Origin: Schistocephalus solidus
Lineage: Eukaryota; Platyhelminthes; Cestoda; Diphyllobothriidea; Diphyllobothriidae
Assembly: GCA_017591395.1 (NCBI GenBank)
Contig: WEDG01000208.1
Span: forward strand, 1-64,000
Length of the DNA stretch: 64,000 nt
Reading direction: 5' to 3'
Part shown: positions 1 through 10,517 of the stretch, in pieces
Position numbering within the stretch: position 1 is the first letter of the stretch
Layout of the letters: the number at the start of each line of letters is the position of its first letter
Notes under the pieces: generated by a model
What the model saw: only the letters and a program-made list of their open reading frames with translations
Told to the model about the DNA's origin: nothing
Database searches by the model: none
Position numbers and translations under genes: made by a program

Positions 1-775
1 GAAACCGTGGCTGGGAAGTCTGCCAATCTGACGCTTCCACTCAGACCACGCCGTCGGCTCAGTGTATGTGCTGTGTGTGTCGAGTGGCTGACCAGTGAAC
101 TGGGAGTCAGACGGCGATGGCTGCTCCATATCCCCTGAGTTTGTGAATCCTGGTGTGTGCGTTATGGGGGCCAGGTCGTGCTGTGGCGCGCGAAGACGGG
201 TACGCCGATCCGTCAGCTATGCGCCCACTCCCCACATCAGGCAACTGACTGGCTCGGACAGTGGTCTCGATTGTGGGGTGGGGAGAGAGTGAGGTCGAGA
301 GCTCAGCGTATTTTTCCTCACTCATAAAACAATCTGACGCGCTTGAAACTATCACGGTGCGCTAAAAGCCGTGGCTTGGAAGGTTGCCAACTGACGGGAT
401 AACTCGGACCGCGTGGTCAGCCCAATGTGTGTTTTGTGTGGAGTGGCTGACTGGCGGACTGAGAGTCAGGTTGCAAATGGCTCCCTTCTTAATGTGGCCT
501 TTATGGCACTCCCACTCCGTGGGATCCGAGCCAGGTGTGGTGGCACGCCCAGGGCGGCTTAGGCCGCGCCAGCCACCTGCGCCCTCTCCCCATCTCCGGT
601 CTTCTTGACTCTGTCTTGACACCGGACTCAGGTGGGGAGGAGGAGAGAGTGCGGTAGCTGCAGCGCAAGGCTACTATCACTTAAAACTAATTCACGCGCA
701 AGTCACCGTCCCTGCACCACCTGGTGTGGAGCATACGGTGGACCTCGTCGAAATCGACGGTCGAACTGCCATGTG
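1..775 (+). repeat. LINE-Z 3' tail, two homologous monomers
   Basis: A plus-strand copy of the tail that follows LINE-Z elements elsewhere in this window (28,901-29,666; reverse copies at 9,252-10,430 and 57,525-58,320). Two monomers of about 360-410 bp lie head to tail (1-360 and about 361-770). They share a layout: a GCCGTGGCTTGG-like start, a GAGTGGCTGAC block, a GGGGAGGAGGAGAGAGTG-like purine block, and then a CTATCAC block. It ends at the recurrent 3' terminus CGGTCGAACTG. The ZnF-coding part would lie left of the window. No gene is supported; the short open frames are by-products. Confidence 0.8.
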
Positions 776-1257
776 GACAGGCCAGTCAGATACTAATAAA
801 TTTAAATAGAATTGTGAGCTGCAAGCGTAAAAATACCATCTTAGCACAGAAAAAATCTTTCTTAAATTTTAACTCGATAAAACGTCGTGTTTTATGCAAA
901 AACATGCTTACTTGCATGTTTCTTCATCTTATTTACGTGGAGAAAAAAAATCAATTTTCAAGAACGGCAAGTTCAGGATGGTAAAACTCGCGAATTCAGG
1001 CTACTTGCTTCTCTAAGAAAAACACGCATGGATCCTTGCATTTAGCCTAGGATAGCTATTAGCATAGGAAATCGACGAAATACAAAGTAACGCAGATGTC
1101 CATTCAAATCGGTAAACATTTTGACCGATTTAATTATTTATAAACATATTGTGCATAGGCAGGGATAGTAAACGAAATCTGCAGCATTTAAATCGCCGAC
1201 AATTATCTGCCAAAATTTTCGTCATCACATTTCATGAGATAAGTCACATACTGTAGA
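776..1257. other. unassigned AT-rich sequence
   Basis: I see no gene, RNA or recognisable repeat here. The sequence is AT-rich with stop codons in all frames apart from short chance openings. Confidence 0.5.
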
Positions 1258-1357
1258 TGTGCCTGGGCTCGAATCCGGACTTTTCATTGAGTGCTAAGTT
1301 AAAGCCCTAGTGGAACGACAGCTTTGAACGCCTAGACGCTCATCGAGCCACTAGCTT
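1258..1357 (-). repeat. possible decayed tRNA-derived SINE head
   Basis: On the minus strand there is an A-box-like TGGCTCGATGAG followed about 70 nt later by a B-box-like GGATTCGAGCC. The spacing is longer than in a tRNA and no body is recognisable, so this is weakly supported. Confidence 0.3.
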
Positions 1358-1359
1358 CC

Positions 1360-2055
1360 CTAAAAGGCATCTCTAAATACCTGCATAATTATACGCGCAC
1401 ATCGTCCGGGTTGAATGGCCAAGTTAGGACAAGCCTTGACTAGTCAGACAGCTCAGTTAAAATATCGAGATGACCAAAGTGTAAGTGGTAGTCAATTTTT
1501 AGTGTTGCACACCCCTGACATTCCCAGGATTTATAAGGCACGAAAATTTCACACTGTGGCTCAGACGAACCGTCGACCTCTCGCGCTTTGGTCGAATTTT
1601 CTGTCCCTGAATCACCAGGGGGCCTCCAGCGGCCCTGAGAATTTCGATATTCTACCTTGGAAGGCGAGCCTGGGTTGGTTTCATCAATTCAGGAGCCCAC
1701 AGCAATAACGATGATTGCCGCTTCACAGACCCGATTAACTTTAAGTGGCTGCCCAACTTCGATGTATAAGAAACTTTGTTTACAGACGAAGGAACTCAGG
1801 CTAGAGCGGGCACGCTCTGCGAAGCAGAAATAAGGCCATTTTAGTTTCCGCAAGGTTGGCGACGGTCCCTTGTAGGAGGAAGGATACTCAACCGGATTTA
1901 AAGAGTTTGGTGGGTCACTCTATCCCAGGGTGACAGTCTTTGGACTATGGGATTTACCTACTTTTAATTGTCCGTAACATCAAAACCAGACTGCAGTTTG
2001 GGCCAAGAGGCATACCACTGCAAACAGTGTATTTTAAAAGTACTGCGCTGCGGGA
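1360..2055. other. unassigned sequence
   Basis: No recognisable gene. An open stretch of 97 codons (1,415-1,708, plus strand) has no motif I recognise and no start context or neighbour to support it. Confidence 0.4.
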
Positions 2056-2057
2056 AC

Positions 2058-2410
2058 CGAGTTGACCTCAAGTCACGTTAGGCACTGCGTCAGAGTTAAC
2101 TCCCAGTTGGCCAGATACGAACTAGTCATTGATTTTCGCTGATGAACGCTCACCAATCGATACCGGAACTCACTCTTCCCGTTCTGCCTTGGGGCTAAAT
2201 CTCGAGCTCCGCCAGCGGCCGCACAGCGGCTAGTGGTAGAATAAGCAGGTGAATATTGCCGGCAGACAAGAGAGACTGGAATGACAATTTCTGACTCATT
2301 AGCCATCATCAGCCAGTCATACCAACCCCATGTGACGCACCACCAGAGGATCGAACCCGCGACCTCTTGACCAGATCTCCAACGTTCTAACCGTTGAGCC
2401 ACGGGCTCGT
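2058..2410 (-). mobile_element. tRNA-derived SINE with hammerhead-like core
   Basis: Reading the minus strand from 2,410, the head has an RNA polymerase III A box (TGGCTCAACGG) and B box (GGGTTCGATCC) at tRNA-like spacing. A non-tRNA body of about 270 bp follows. A second copy of the body is at 17,577-17,800 (minus) and a rearranged one at 2,450-2,692, so this is a dispersed family and not a tRNA gene. The body contains a 45-nt segment with all the pieces of a type I hammerhead (see 2,274-2,318). Schistosome SM-alpha elements are the known precedent for a tRNA-type SINE with a hammerhead. The relationship of this family to SM-alpha is not established here. Transcription by Pol III is inferred from the boxes. 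Confidence 0.8.
2274..2318 (-). ncRNA. hammerhead ribozyme-like motif (type I)
   Basis: On the minus strand, in order: stem I strand GACTGG (2,318-2,313), core CTGATGA (2,312-2,306), a 5-bp stem II TGGCT/AGTCA with loop AATG (2,305-2,292), core GAAA (2,291-2,288), a minimal stem III (AT, loop TGTC, AT) with the site ending ATT, then stem I strand CCAGTC (2,279-2,274). Stem I pairs over 6 bp. Cleavage would fall between 2,280 and 2,279. Core positions match the hammerhead consensus. The very short stem III resembles metazoan minimal or dimeric hammerheads. Activity is not shown. Confidence 0.65.
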
Positions 2411-2449
2411 TGTATTGTCGTTTTAGATAGGGAATATTGGTTGAATTAG

Positions 2450-2692
2450 TTAATAAACGCCAACCAATCGCTAACAGAACTCACTCATCCCGCGCTGCCC
2501 TGAAGCTCACTCCCGAGCCCCGTCAGCAGCCGCACAGCATTGGACTTCCGAGCAAAGGGTCGTGGGTTCTATCCTCGGTTGATGCACCACCTGTAGTTGG
2601 ATAGGCATGACTGACGACGGCTAATGAGCCCGAAATGACCATTTCAGTCTCCCTCGTTTTTGCCGGTAATATTCATCTAGGGCTTACCTACT
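2450..2692. mobile_element. rearranged SINE fragments, head to head
   Basis: Bases 2,450-2,530 match the SINE 3' body in minus orientation. Bases 2,530-2,692 match it in plus orientation, from a B-box-like GGGTTCTATCC through a damaged hammerhead segment (2,609-2,649). The two pieces are joined head to head, which points to a second insertion or an inversion. Confidence 0.6.
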
Positions 2693-3846
2693 GTCTTCAG
2701 CATGTCGGGTGCATTGGAAGTACACAAAATCAGATGATGGTGGCCCATCAAACTCGTGCTTAGATAAAAGCTGGTATAATGCCAAAAAGTGACTATTTAT
2801 CCCTCTCCCCTTACCCCCGCAAGCAAACAATCCCAACTAATGTATCGTAGAGGATAATAACGTTAGTTACACGCAAAGCGGAAATACCAAAAAAACTCGG
2901 GTCGTCTGTGTTCCCAACGGTGGGCTGTTAATGGATATGCAGATGCGTGTTAGGAGGAGTGGGAGAGAGGCACTCCTGAGAATGCAAAGCGATTGCCATT
3001 TTATTGTAAGCTCTGAAATAATACTCCCTATTAAATGAGCAGCCAGAATCAAAAGCAATGTGACCCTGGCCTACTAAATAACAAGGACCTTGCTTTTCTA
3101 TAACCCGACTAAATTCAACTTACCTATTCCCGACTGCAACGTCAGCTAACTTTGTGGGCTAATTCATTGCTAAGATCTCACATATAAGATATCACCTTCT
3201 TGAAGGCAGTTAAACCAGCACGCTCCCTGTTTAGACATTCTGTTCGGTATTTGCTAGTCAGCGAAATCTGAGACTCCTGATAATGCAAGCTAAACGTTTA
3301 CATTTGGGAAAAAACCGAAACCGAAGGTAACACATTCGATGAAATTTTGAAGGAAATACTCTTTCCTGTTAGTAATTAAGCTAAGAACTCAGCATGGTAC
3401 ATCAATGTATTCACCGTGACCATAGAATACTGGGAAACATTAAATAAGAAGAATCCTTAGAAATCCCCGGATTGCTGTTGAGTTTAGTCATTAGTGCAAC
3501 CCTAATCTTACCTCTCAACCTATCCCCACCTCGTAATATTTACCAGTACTGGGGGCTGCGTATAAAGTTTGGCCATGAGGTTATTGAAGATGTTTCCGAA
3601 CCAGTGACACCCCATGGACATGTTTACCGTGGTCCATAGGGCTTACTTTTTCAATGCATATTTATTCTTGTCTGAAGGTCGATATGTTTGCATTCTATAA
3701 TCTCATAGGCTGTGTTCACATGAATTCAAGAGAAAATTCAAGACCTTATTCTATCAGTTGCTCCCCGTTCTTCTAAAAATTCCACTTTTGTTCATGAGCG
3801 GAAACACTGAAACACTCTGTAGTAGGACTGAATTAAGGCTAAAACT
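2693..3846. other. unassigned intergenic sequence
   Basis: No gene or repeat recognised on either strand. Confidence 0.5.
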
Positions 3847-3937
3847 TTTATCTTTATTATCTTTTATTACTTTTATTACTTTAATTAATTGATTACTTTA
3901 ATTAATTAATAATTAATTACTTTAATTACTTTTGACT
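3847..3937. repeat. AT-rich low-complexity tract
   Basis: Degenerate tandem of TTTATTAC and TTAATTAA-type units. Confidence 0.8.
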
Positions 3938-4725
3938 TCAGCCAGTAGACGCGCCCGAAATTTGATAGAGTATTCCCGCGATAAACTCTCCATTGTCCCT
4001 TCGCTGACCTACTCAACTCGGGACAAAAATGACTGTTATACTTAATAAGAGAGTGCAGTCCCCAAACAAATGAACAGGGCTATTCTTTACGCTGCTGAAA
4101 ATATTATACGTTTTTTGGCAATAGCATAAACTATTCATTATCTGCATTCTTGTATCCTCATGCATCATGATTTCGTGCTTTGTTAGATGTTCATTATAAA
4201 CATCGACGGACTCGGATTATGATTGTCGGGGCCCAATTTTTCCCGCAAACCTTTGGCTTGAGCACTGCTCGGCTTAGTTAAATAACCATGTTATGTTCTT
4301 ATTTAAAAACAGTTGTAGTACTACATGGTTGACGCACGTACCAATTAAAGGAAGCTTTGCATAAGCATGCAACTAGTCGACTTCACCCTGTTCGTAAATA
4401 TTATTGCTCCCAAATCAGTGCCTTGGTACTGATGACGGCAACTGGGTTGCCAGTACGCGAAGTTCCTCGAGCGTTGATCGATGGCTTGGAAGACCCGAGA
4501 CCGTTTCACAAATAAGATGGTTAAAACAAATGCCATGAGCAGGGCAAACGTGTGCTAAGGGTTGGTGGCTACCCAGGGTAGGTTCAAGATTGTTATCTCA
4601 TTTTCAATCGAAAATATATAACTCCCCGTCTTTGTCAAATGAACAACACCCGACTATTTTGAAAGGGCACTAAAACGTGGAAGTTGATTCTCTTTGAAAG
4701 CTGACGTTGATCAGACACGGAAGTA
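3938..4725. other. unassigned intergenic sequence
   Basis: Nothing recognised. Confidence 0.5.
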
Positions 4726-4729
4726 TGGA

Positions 4730-4870
4730 TTACCAAGTACTACTGGGGACCTCACGCTTAATTCCAGGAGTTCCGATTCCCGTGTCCTAACTTCAGCCAA
4801 CCCTAAACATAACCCAAACTCTAATCTTCCTGGGAATTCAGGGCATGGCCACCTTTAGTATTGAGGGCAG
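4730..4870 (-). repeat. decayed telomere-like repeat element
   Basis: A short CCCTAAAC/CCCAAAC-type degenerate tract (4,798-4,825) flanked by GATTCCCGTGTCC. The same flank occurs next to the larger copies at 6,415-6,600 and 50,945-51,190. Confidence 0.5.
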
Positions 4871-4874
4871 GCGT

Positions 4875-5775
4875 CCACATTTTCGTCCCAAACCTCTGCT
4901 TAAAGTTATTGTTTGCAGTTAGGCCGCTGGATTTTCACAGTGTGCTCGCATCCTTAGCTGCTGTAGAGTAAAATATCAACAAGACAAATTCACGAACCAT
5001 TAACAAGTGGGCTGAGAGCCGCTCAAATAAAATCTCAAGGATTTTTTCCGTTACAGTGATTCACGGAGGTACAGTTTAGTAGCACTGACTTCAACTACTA
5101 CGTCGACTATACAGGAACCATGAGTGTACAGCAGAAACCATGGAGTGAAGTAAAGAGCGACTGGTTTACTCGACACCATAAGTTTGATCCTTTAGGTAGC
5201 TGAAACAACACTTCCAAAAAGTCACTAATATCCCACTTTTCTGGAAGCCGACAGTACCACAGCTACTTTGGCCCATTATACATGGCCCTGTGAGGCAGAG
5301 AATTAATGCGTTCCGCTTAGTCAGTTTATTGATTGCTTCTTTTTTTTAACTACGATGGCGAGATTTGTGGAGCAATTTTATGATTAACGAGCACCAGTCG
5401 ATGGAACTCTTGGCCCGCTAATGTAACTTTCTGGATACCAGAGTCCGTCGTGTTGCTAGTGCTGAAAATTAGGAATTACAGAGACAAGAAGACGCGAACC
5501 AGTTGCCATCATCAACCGAACTCAGGCTCACGCCACAATATCTGAGATTTGCTCCAGAGTCCAGTGGGCCTTCTAGCTTAGCGTTTGATCAGTTGATCCA
5601 CGGACTCATGCTCGGTCGGATGCGATGGAAAAGAGCCGAATTCCCACGGGTAAGGATTATGTATATGGTCCCATAACTGGGCTAGCGGAATAGGAACACC
5701 CAAACAGAGTGCTAAATGTGGCCCTGCGCATAATACTGAAGTAGTAAATACTTCCGTACGCTGACCTTAATAGTT
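4875..5775. other. mostly unassigned; possible decayed SINE
   Basis: Between about 5,380 and 5,605 the minus strand resembles the tRNA-SINE in several blocks (AGTCCGTGGATCAACTG head, GTTGATGATGGCAACTGG in place of the hammerhead core). It is too diverged to place firmly. The rest shows nothing. Confidence 0.3.
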
Positions 5776-5777
5776 AG

Positions 5778-6411
5778 ACCGTCGATTTCGACGATGTCCA
5801 CCGTATGCTCCACGGAAGGATGGTACAGAGACGGTGACTTGCGTGTGATTTAGTTTAAAGGGATAGTAGACTTGCGATGCATCTACCGCACTCTCTCCTC
5901 CTCCCATCACCTGAGCCCGGTGTCAAGACAGAGTCAAGAAGATCGGAGATGGGAGAGGGCGCAGGTGGCTAGCGCGGCCGGAGACGCCCCTGGGCGTACC
6001 ACCACACCTGGCTCGGATCCCACGGAGTGGGAGTGCCATAAAGGCCACATTAAGAAGGAGCCATTGCAGCCTGACTCTCAGTCCGCCAGTCAGCCACTAC
6101 ACACAAAAACACGCACTGGGCTGACCACACGGTCTGAGTTATCCCGTCAGTTGGCAACCTTCAAAGCCACGGCTTTTAGCGCACCATGATAGGTTCAAGC
6201 GCGTCAGATTGTTTATAGTGAGGACAATGCGCTGAGCCGTCGACCTCACTCTCTCCCCCACCCCCCACAATCAGACCACTGTCCGAGCCGGTCAGTTGTC
6301 TGATGCGGAAGCGGGCGCAGCTGCTGGTGACCTCGTCTACGTGTACTACGTACACGACCTGGCCCCCCAAACACAAGCACCAGGATTTCACACAACAGGG
6401 GGTTGAACGGC
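5778..6411 (-). repeat. LINE-Z tail repeat, truncated dimer
   Basis: The minus-strand tail ends at 5,778 (GACCGTCGATTTCGACG) and runs through a full second-type monomer (to about 6,175) into a third-type monomer that breaks off at 6,411. There it abuts a telomere-like tract. The same third-type monomer continues uninterrupted at 9,900-10,060, so this copy is truncated. Confidence 0.75.
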
Positions 6412-6600
6412 TGACCCTAATACTAGCCCTACCACAAACCTTACCGTACCCTAATCTTAAACCTTAACTTTCCTTAAAGTCCAAACATATAGGTAACACT
6501 AACCATAACCCCAAAAACCTAACCCTGAGTTCTCCGTAGGTTGGTGGTTCCCGTTCTCGTGTCCTGTTAAGAAGGTCAAATAAGTAATCCTTACAGTTAC
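6412..6600 (-). repeat. telomere-like repeat element
   Basis: Degenerate CCCTAA-like units (ACCCTAATCTTAAACC and variants) are followed by GTTCCCGTTCTCGTGTCCTG. The same end, inverted, starts the copies at 48,270 and 49,985, so this belongs to a dispersed family. Confidence 0.6.
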
Positions 6601-6889
6601 ATGGAAACGGTTTTCATCGAACTGGCAAGCATTATCAGACGCTCGTTCATAGCTCATTCTGTGAGTAGGCCAAATCGGAGAACGTTGCTCAAAGGTTACT
6701 ATAATACTTCAGATAGGCATTATACGTATGTCTCTATGAATTACCGTGAAAATACTGTCTTGACCGATCTCATTAAATATTAACCAAAATTTCCGAAAAG
6801 CGTTTTTGCTTAGGAAAGAGTACTTAAGTGAGCCTGTACTGTCGATCAGCATGCAACGTGTTCCCATACTATTTCAGACCGGCCAGGAT

Positions 6890-7610
6890 TCCTGCATTTG
6901 AGTGTATTTCTTCTTGGCCACCTGCAAAAACCGCACTCGATATAAAAATGACGACTAAAGTAGTTAATTTTTTTTCGATGAACCTTCGATGTCATTAGCA
7001 ATTCAAATATATTCGACGGAAAAGGTAAGCCAAAGCATTCCCTCTTGCAACCATTTGGTGTAAGAGCACTCCTTGTTCGAAATTTACATTCAAAGGAAAG
7101 GTATATTTAGATTTTTAAAAACTCTTCGAATTCCCGAATAATTTTGAGACGTTACAGTTGCCTTTAGGGTTCTACAAACAGTATGCTCTCCATGCAAGAA
7201 ATACCACACATTTCTCTAAGCTATTAAGAAGACAACATATAGGGCTCCTAACACTTTGCAATAAATGCGGACTATGATGCATACTTTATGAGAGACATTT
7301 TAAACGAAACGCTCCTACACAAGTTGAATGGACGTAGTAAGGTCTTAAAAATCTCGTAATTTAAAGCTCTATTAAACCGAAAGATAGCCATTCTTAAAGA
7401 AAAAAAGTTGGTAGAGGACAAGACTCGCCATCAAATGAATGCAAGAGAGGATTTTTTTGCTTGTTTTGGTATATTTTCATTCATAGGGGCGCCTAAAATT
7501 CATACAAAATAATGCATACTACTTAATTCTTCAATTTTACCGATTGTGTTTGTGCAAGTGTTGATAAAACTCGCATTCAAAAGCTGGTATTCTGGCGTAT
7601 GAAATAATGG
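6890..7610. mobile_element. possible foldback/MITE-like element
   Basis: Bases 6,890-6,965 and the reverse complement of about 7,530-7,605 match in blocks (GCATTTGAGTG / GCTTTTGAATGCGAG; CCGCACTCGATA-like). The left end resembles the arm of the foldback at 42,709-43,330 (GGTCACCGGCAAAGACCGC versus GGCCACCTGCAAAAACCGC). The arms are quite diverged. Confidence 0.35.
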
Positions 7611-9250
7611 GATTGTGCCACACTATTATCCATACTAAAACCCGACTAAAGTAATCTTTCCAAATAAAAACATATTTCAGGATTTCGGTGTATATTAAAT
7701 GAGATCGGTCACTGACTGAAAAGCAACATGATAAGCAACTTTGTGCGCTTCCTGTTTGAAAAGCGACCGACTTTCATGAGATCCAAGTTTGTTTGCCGGC
7801 ATACACCTCAATTCCTCCTTACTGAAGTATTATAACTATGTGCCCAACAGTTCTAATATTTCATACCGTCTCGTCAAATGTGATTTGTTCGTTCGTAGCC
7901 AGAAACGGAAAGAGAACAACGAGCTTACTTTGGTGTCGGAACTTCTCCGGGGGAAACGCTCTTTCCTTGCGGCATGGTGACGGCGAGTGCTTGTGGGATG
8001 CTGGGGTCTTGGATCGTTTTAGTGGCAGTAAGTTGATCTATTTCATTTTCACTCATGGCTCAGCCGGTTTACGAAAGCAAGCTAGCTGTGAGGTCAAGGA
8101 GTGCCAACAGACAATGCTTAAGAACCACCAAAATAAACTGTGAATACAGTGAGAATTACCATCTAATATGATTATCGACGAACAACCAGTAAGAAAACGA
8201 CATGAGGGGAAATAATAAATTTCAACCAATCACAGGTCAGCTAAACATGAACTCATAAAAGCGCTGGTAAGTGGTTGATAGTGACTGGGCAGTGGATGGA
8301 GAAGTTTGTAAGCATTTTTTGCATAAAAGCAGAAACTGACCATGGGTGGGCGAAATCATGCGGTGCGATACTTCTGTGTCAACTGTGCCAATCATTTTGA
8401 TCATTAACAGTGATAGTAGTACTTATTTTAGCTACCTAATTCATCGGCCGTGTAGATGGAGGCATCGTGCCACATGTGCACTCACCTCACGTAAAAGATA
8501 AATTTTCGCGGGAAGATGACATATGAATGAGCAACAATAACCAGGCCCTGTGAAAGGCCGAAAACTTTAGCTTCGCCTTCTGAATTCACGGGGCACTACT
8601 TCGTGATAACGCAAAGTGCGTTAGTTACTCCAATTAAATAGCGCGCAGAGCAACTGATGGTTAAACTACTGGCGCCGAGGATTACGCTTCCAATACTCAG
8701 TTCAAGAGAAATAGTTGTTTGATTATCTAAGTTGTAGATTAGTTGTAGATTGCCTAACTCATCGATTGTCGAGAATAAAATATGAGGTGGTAGTATGGCA
8801 CACGTTTGGTGGCGTTATTTTTGTTTGTTGAATTGAATTTATGCACCAAAAGCTGTTAAGTAATGAAGATTTCAATTCAGATCTGCTTATTTAAGGGAAA
8901 ATGGGGCTAAAAAGGGCAAACTCCAACGTCATCTTGCTATCCAGGAAGTTTCCTACACTATTAAGAGCTATGCATCAAAATATTTTGATTCTGTGGATTG
9001 TGCTTTCAACAAGTATTAACATAAGCTGGAAATACTTTCCATCTATTTATTCAGTGAATGGCAAATTTGGTTTTGCAGTCACGAAAATCAGGTAAATGCA
9101 CACATGAGAAATTGCAGTATTTTCAGAGAAACAAGGACAGATTGCTGTTTAAAAATTCAGTTTTGTAAGTTTGTGACATTTGTACCAAAAAACTCAGCAA
9201 TAAATCTGCGTGACTGTACTTCGTTATACCACACCGATCATTAGGACCGT
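7611..9250. other. unassigned intergenic sequence
   Basis: Overlapping open stretches at 7,789-8,143 (63 and 101 codons) match nothing I recognise. The remainder shows no gene, RNA or clear repeat. Confidence 0.4.
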
Positions 9251-10409
9251 AACGACGCGACAGTTCGACCGTCGTAGTCCGACGATGTCCACCGTATGCT
9301 TCATGGAAGGGTGGAGCAGGGACGGTGACTTGCGCGTGAATTAGTTTTAAGTGATAGTAGCCTTGCGCTGCAGCTACCGCACTCTCTCCACCTCCCCCAC
9401 CTGAGCCCGGTGTCAAGACAGAGTCAAGAAGACCGGAGATGGGAGAGGGCACAGGTGGCTGGCGCGGCCGGAGCAGCCCTGGGCATGCCACCACACCTGG
9501 CTCGGATCCCACGGAGTGGGAGTGCCATAAAGGCCACATTTAGAAGGAGCCATTGCAACCTGACTCTCAGTCCGCCAGTCAGCCACTCCACACAAAACCA
9601 CACATTGGACTGACCACGCGGTCCGAGTTATCCCGTCAGTTGGCAACCTTCAAAGCCACGGCTTTTAGCGCACCGTGATAGTTTCAAGCGCGTCAGATTG
9701 TTTATAGTGAGGAAAATACGCTGAGCTCTCGACCTCACTCTCTCCCCACCCCCACAATCAGAACACTGTCCGAGCCGGTCAGTTGTCTGATGCGGAAGCG
9801 GGCGCAGCTGCTGGTGACCTCGTCTACGTTTACTACGTACACGACCTGGCCCCCCAAACAGAAGCACCAGGATTTCACACAACAGGGGGTTGAACGGCTT
9901 ACATCTCACAAGTGTGAGATAGCCAGAGGTCACGTTAAGAAGGAGCCATCGCAGCCTGACTCTCAGACCACCAGTCAGCCACTCCACACAAAACACACAG
10001 TGGGCTGACCACGTGGTCCGAGTTATCCCGTCAGTTGGCAACCTTCCAAGCCACGGCTTTTAGCGCACCGCGATAGTTTCAAGCGCGTCAGATTGTTTTT
10101 AGTGAGGAATATGCGCTGAGCTGTCGACCTCACTCTCTCCACAACCCCACCATCAGACACTGTCCGAGCCGGTCAGTTGCCTGATGTGGGAGTAAGCACG
10201 ATGGCTGACGGATCAGCGTACCCGTCTTCGCGCGCCACAGCACGACCTGGCCCCTATAACGCGCATACCAGGATTCACAAACTCAGGAGATATGGAGCAG
10301 CCATCGCCGTCTGACTCCAGTCCACTGGTCAGCCACTCGACACACACAGCACATACACTGAGCCGACGGCGTGGTCTGGTGGAAGCGTCAGATTGGCAGA
10401 CTTCCCAGC

Positions 10410-10430
10410 CACGGTTTCTAGGAAACCGTG
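10410..10430. other. palindrome at LINE-Z/tail junction
   Basis: CACGGTTTC, 3-nt spacer, GAAACCGTG: a perfect 9-bp inverted repeat where the LINE-Z 3' UTR meets the first tail monomer. The same palindrome is at 28,890-28,910, and with one mismatch at 62,575-62,595. Confidence 0.8.
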
Positions 10431-10517
10431 ATATACTCTGGTAAATGGTGATTGTGAGGGTGTTGTCGATGTATTGGTGTAGGTAGAGTGTGCTGACGTA
10501 GCTTAGCCTCCGGTGGT

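Noticed and set aside
2335..2410. Functional tRNA gene
   Set aside because: A and B boxes are present but the acceptor stem does not close, and a conserved non-tRNA SINE body follows in several copies.
7838..8143. Small gene of about 100 codons
   Set aside because: No start or splice context, no domain and no repeat in the window support it; length is within chance.
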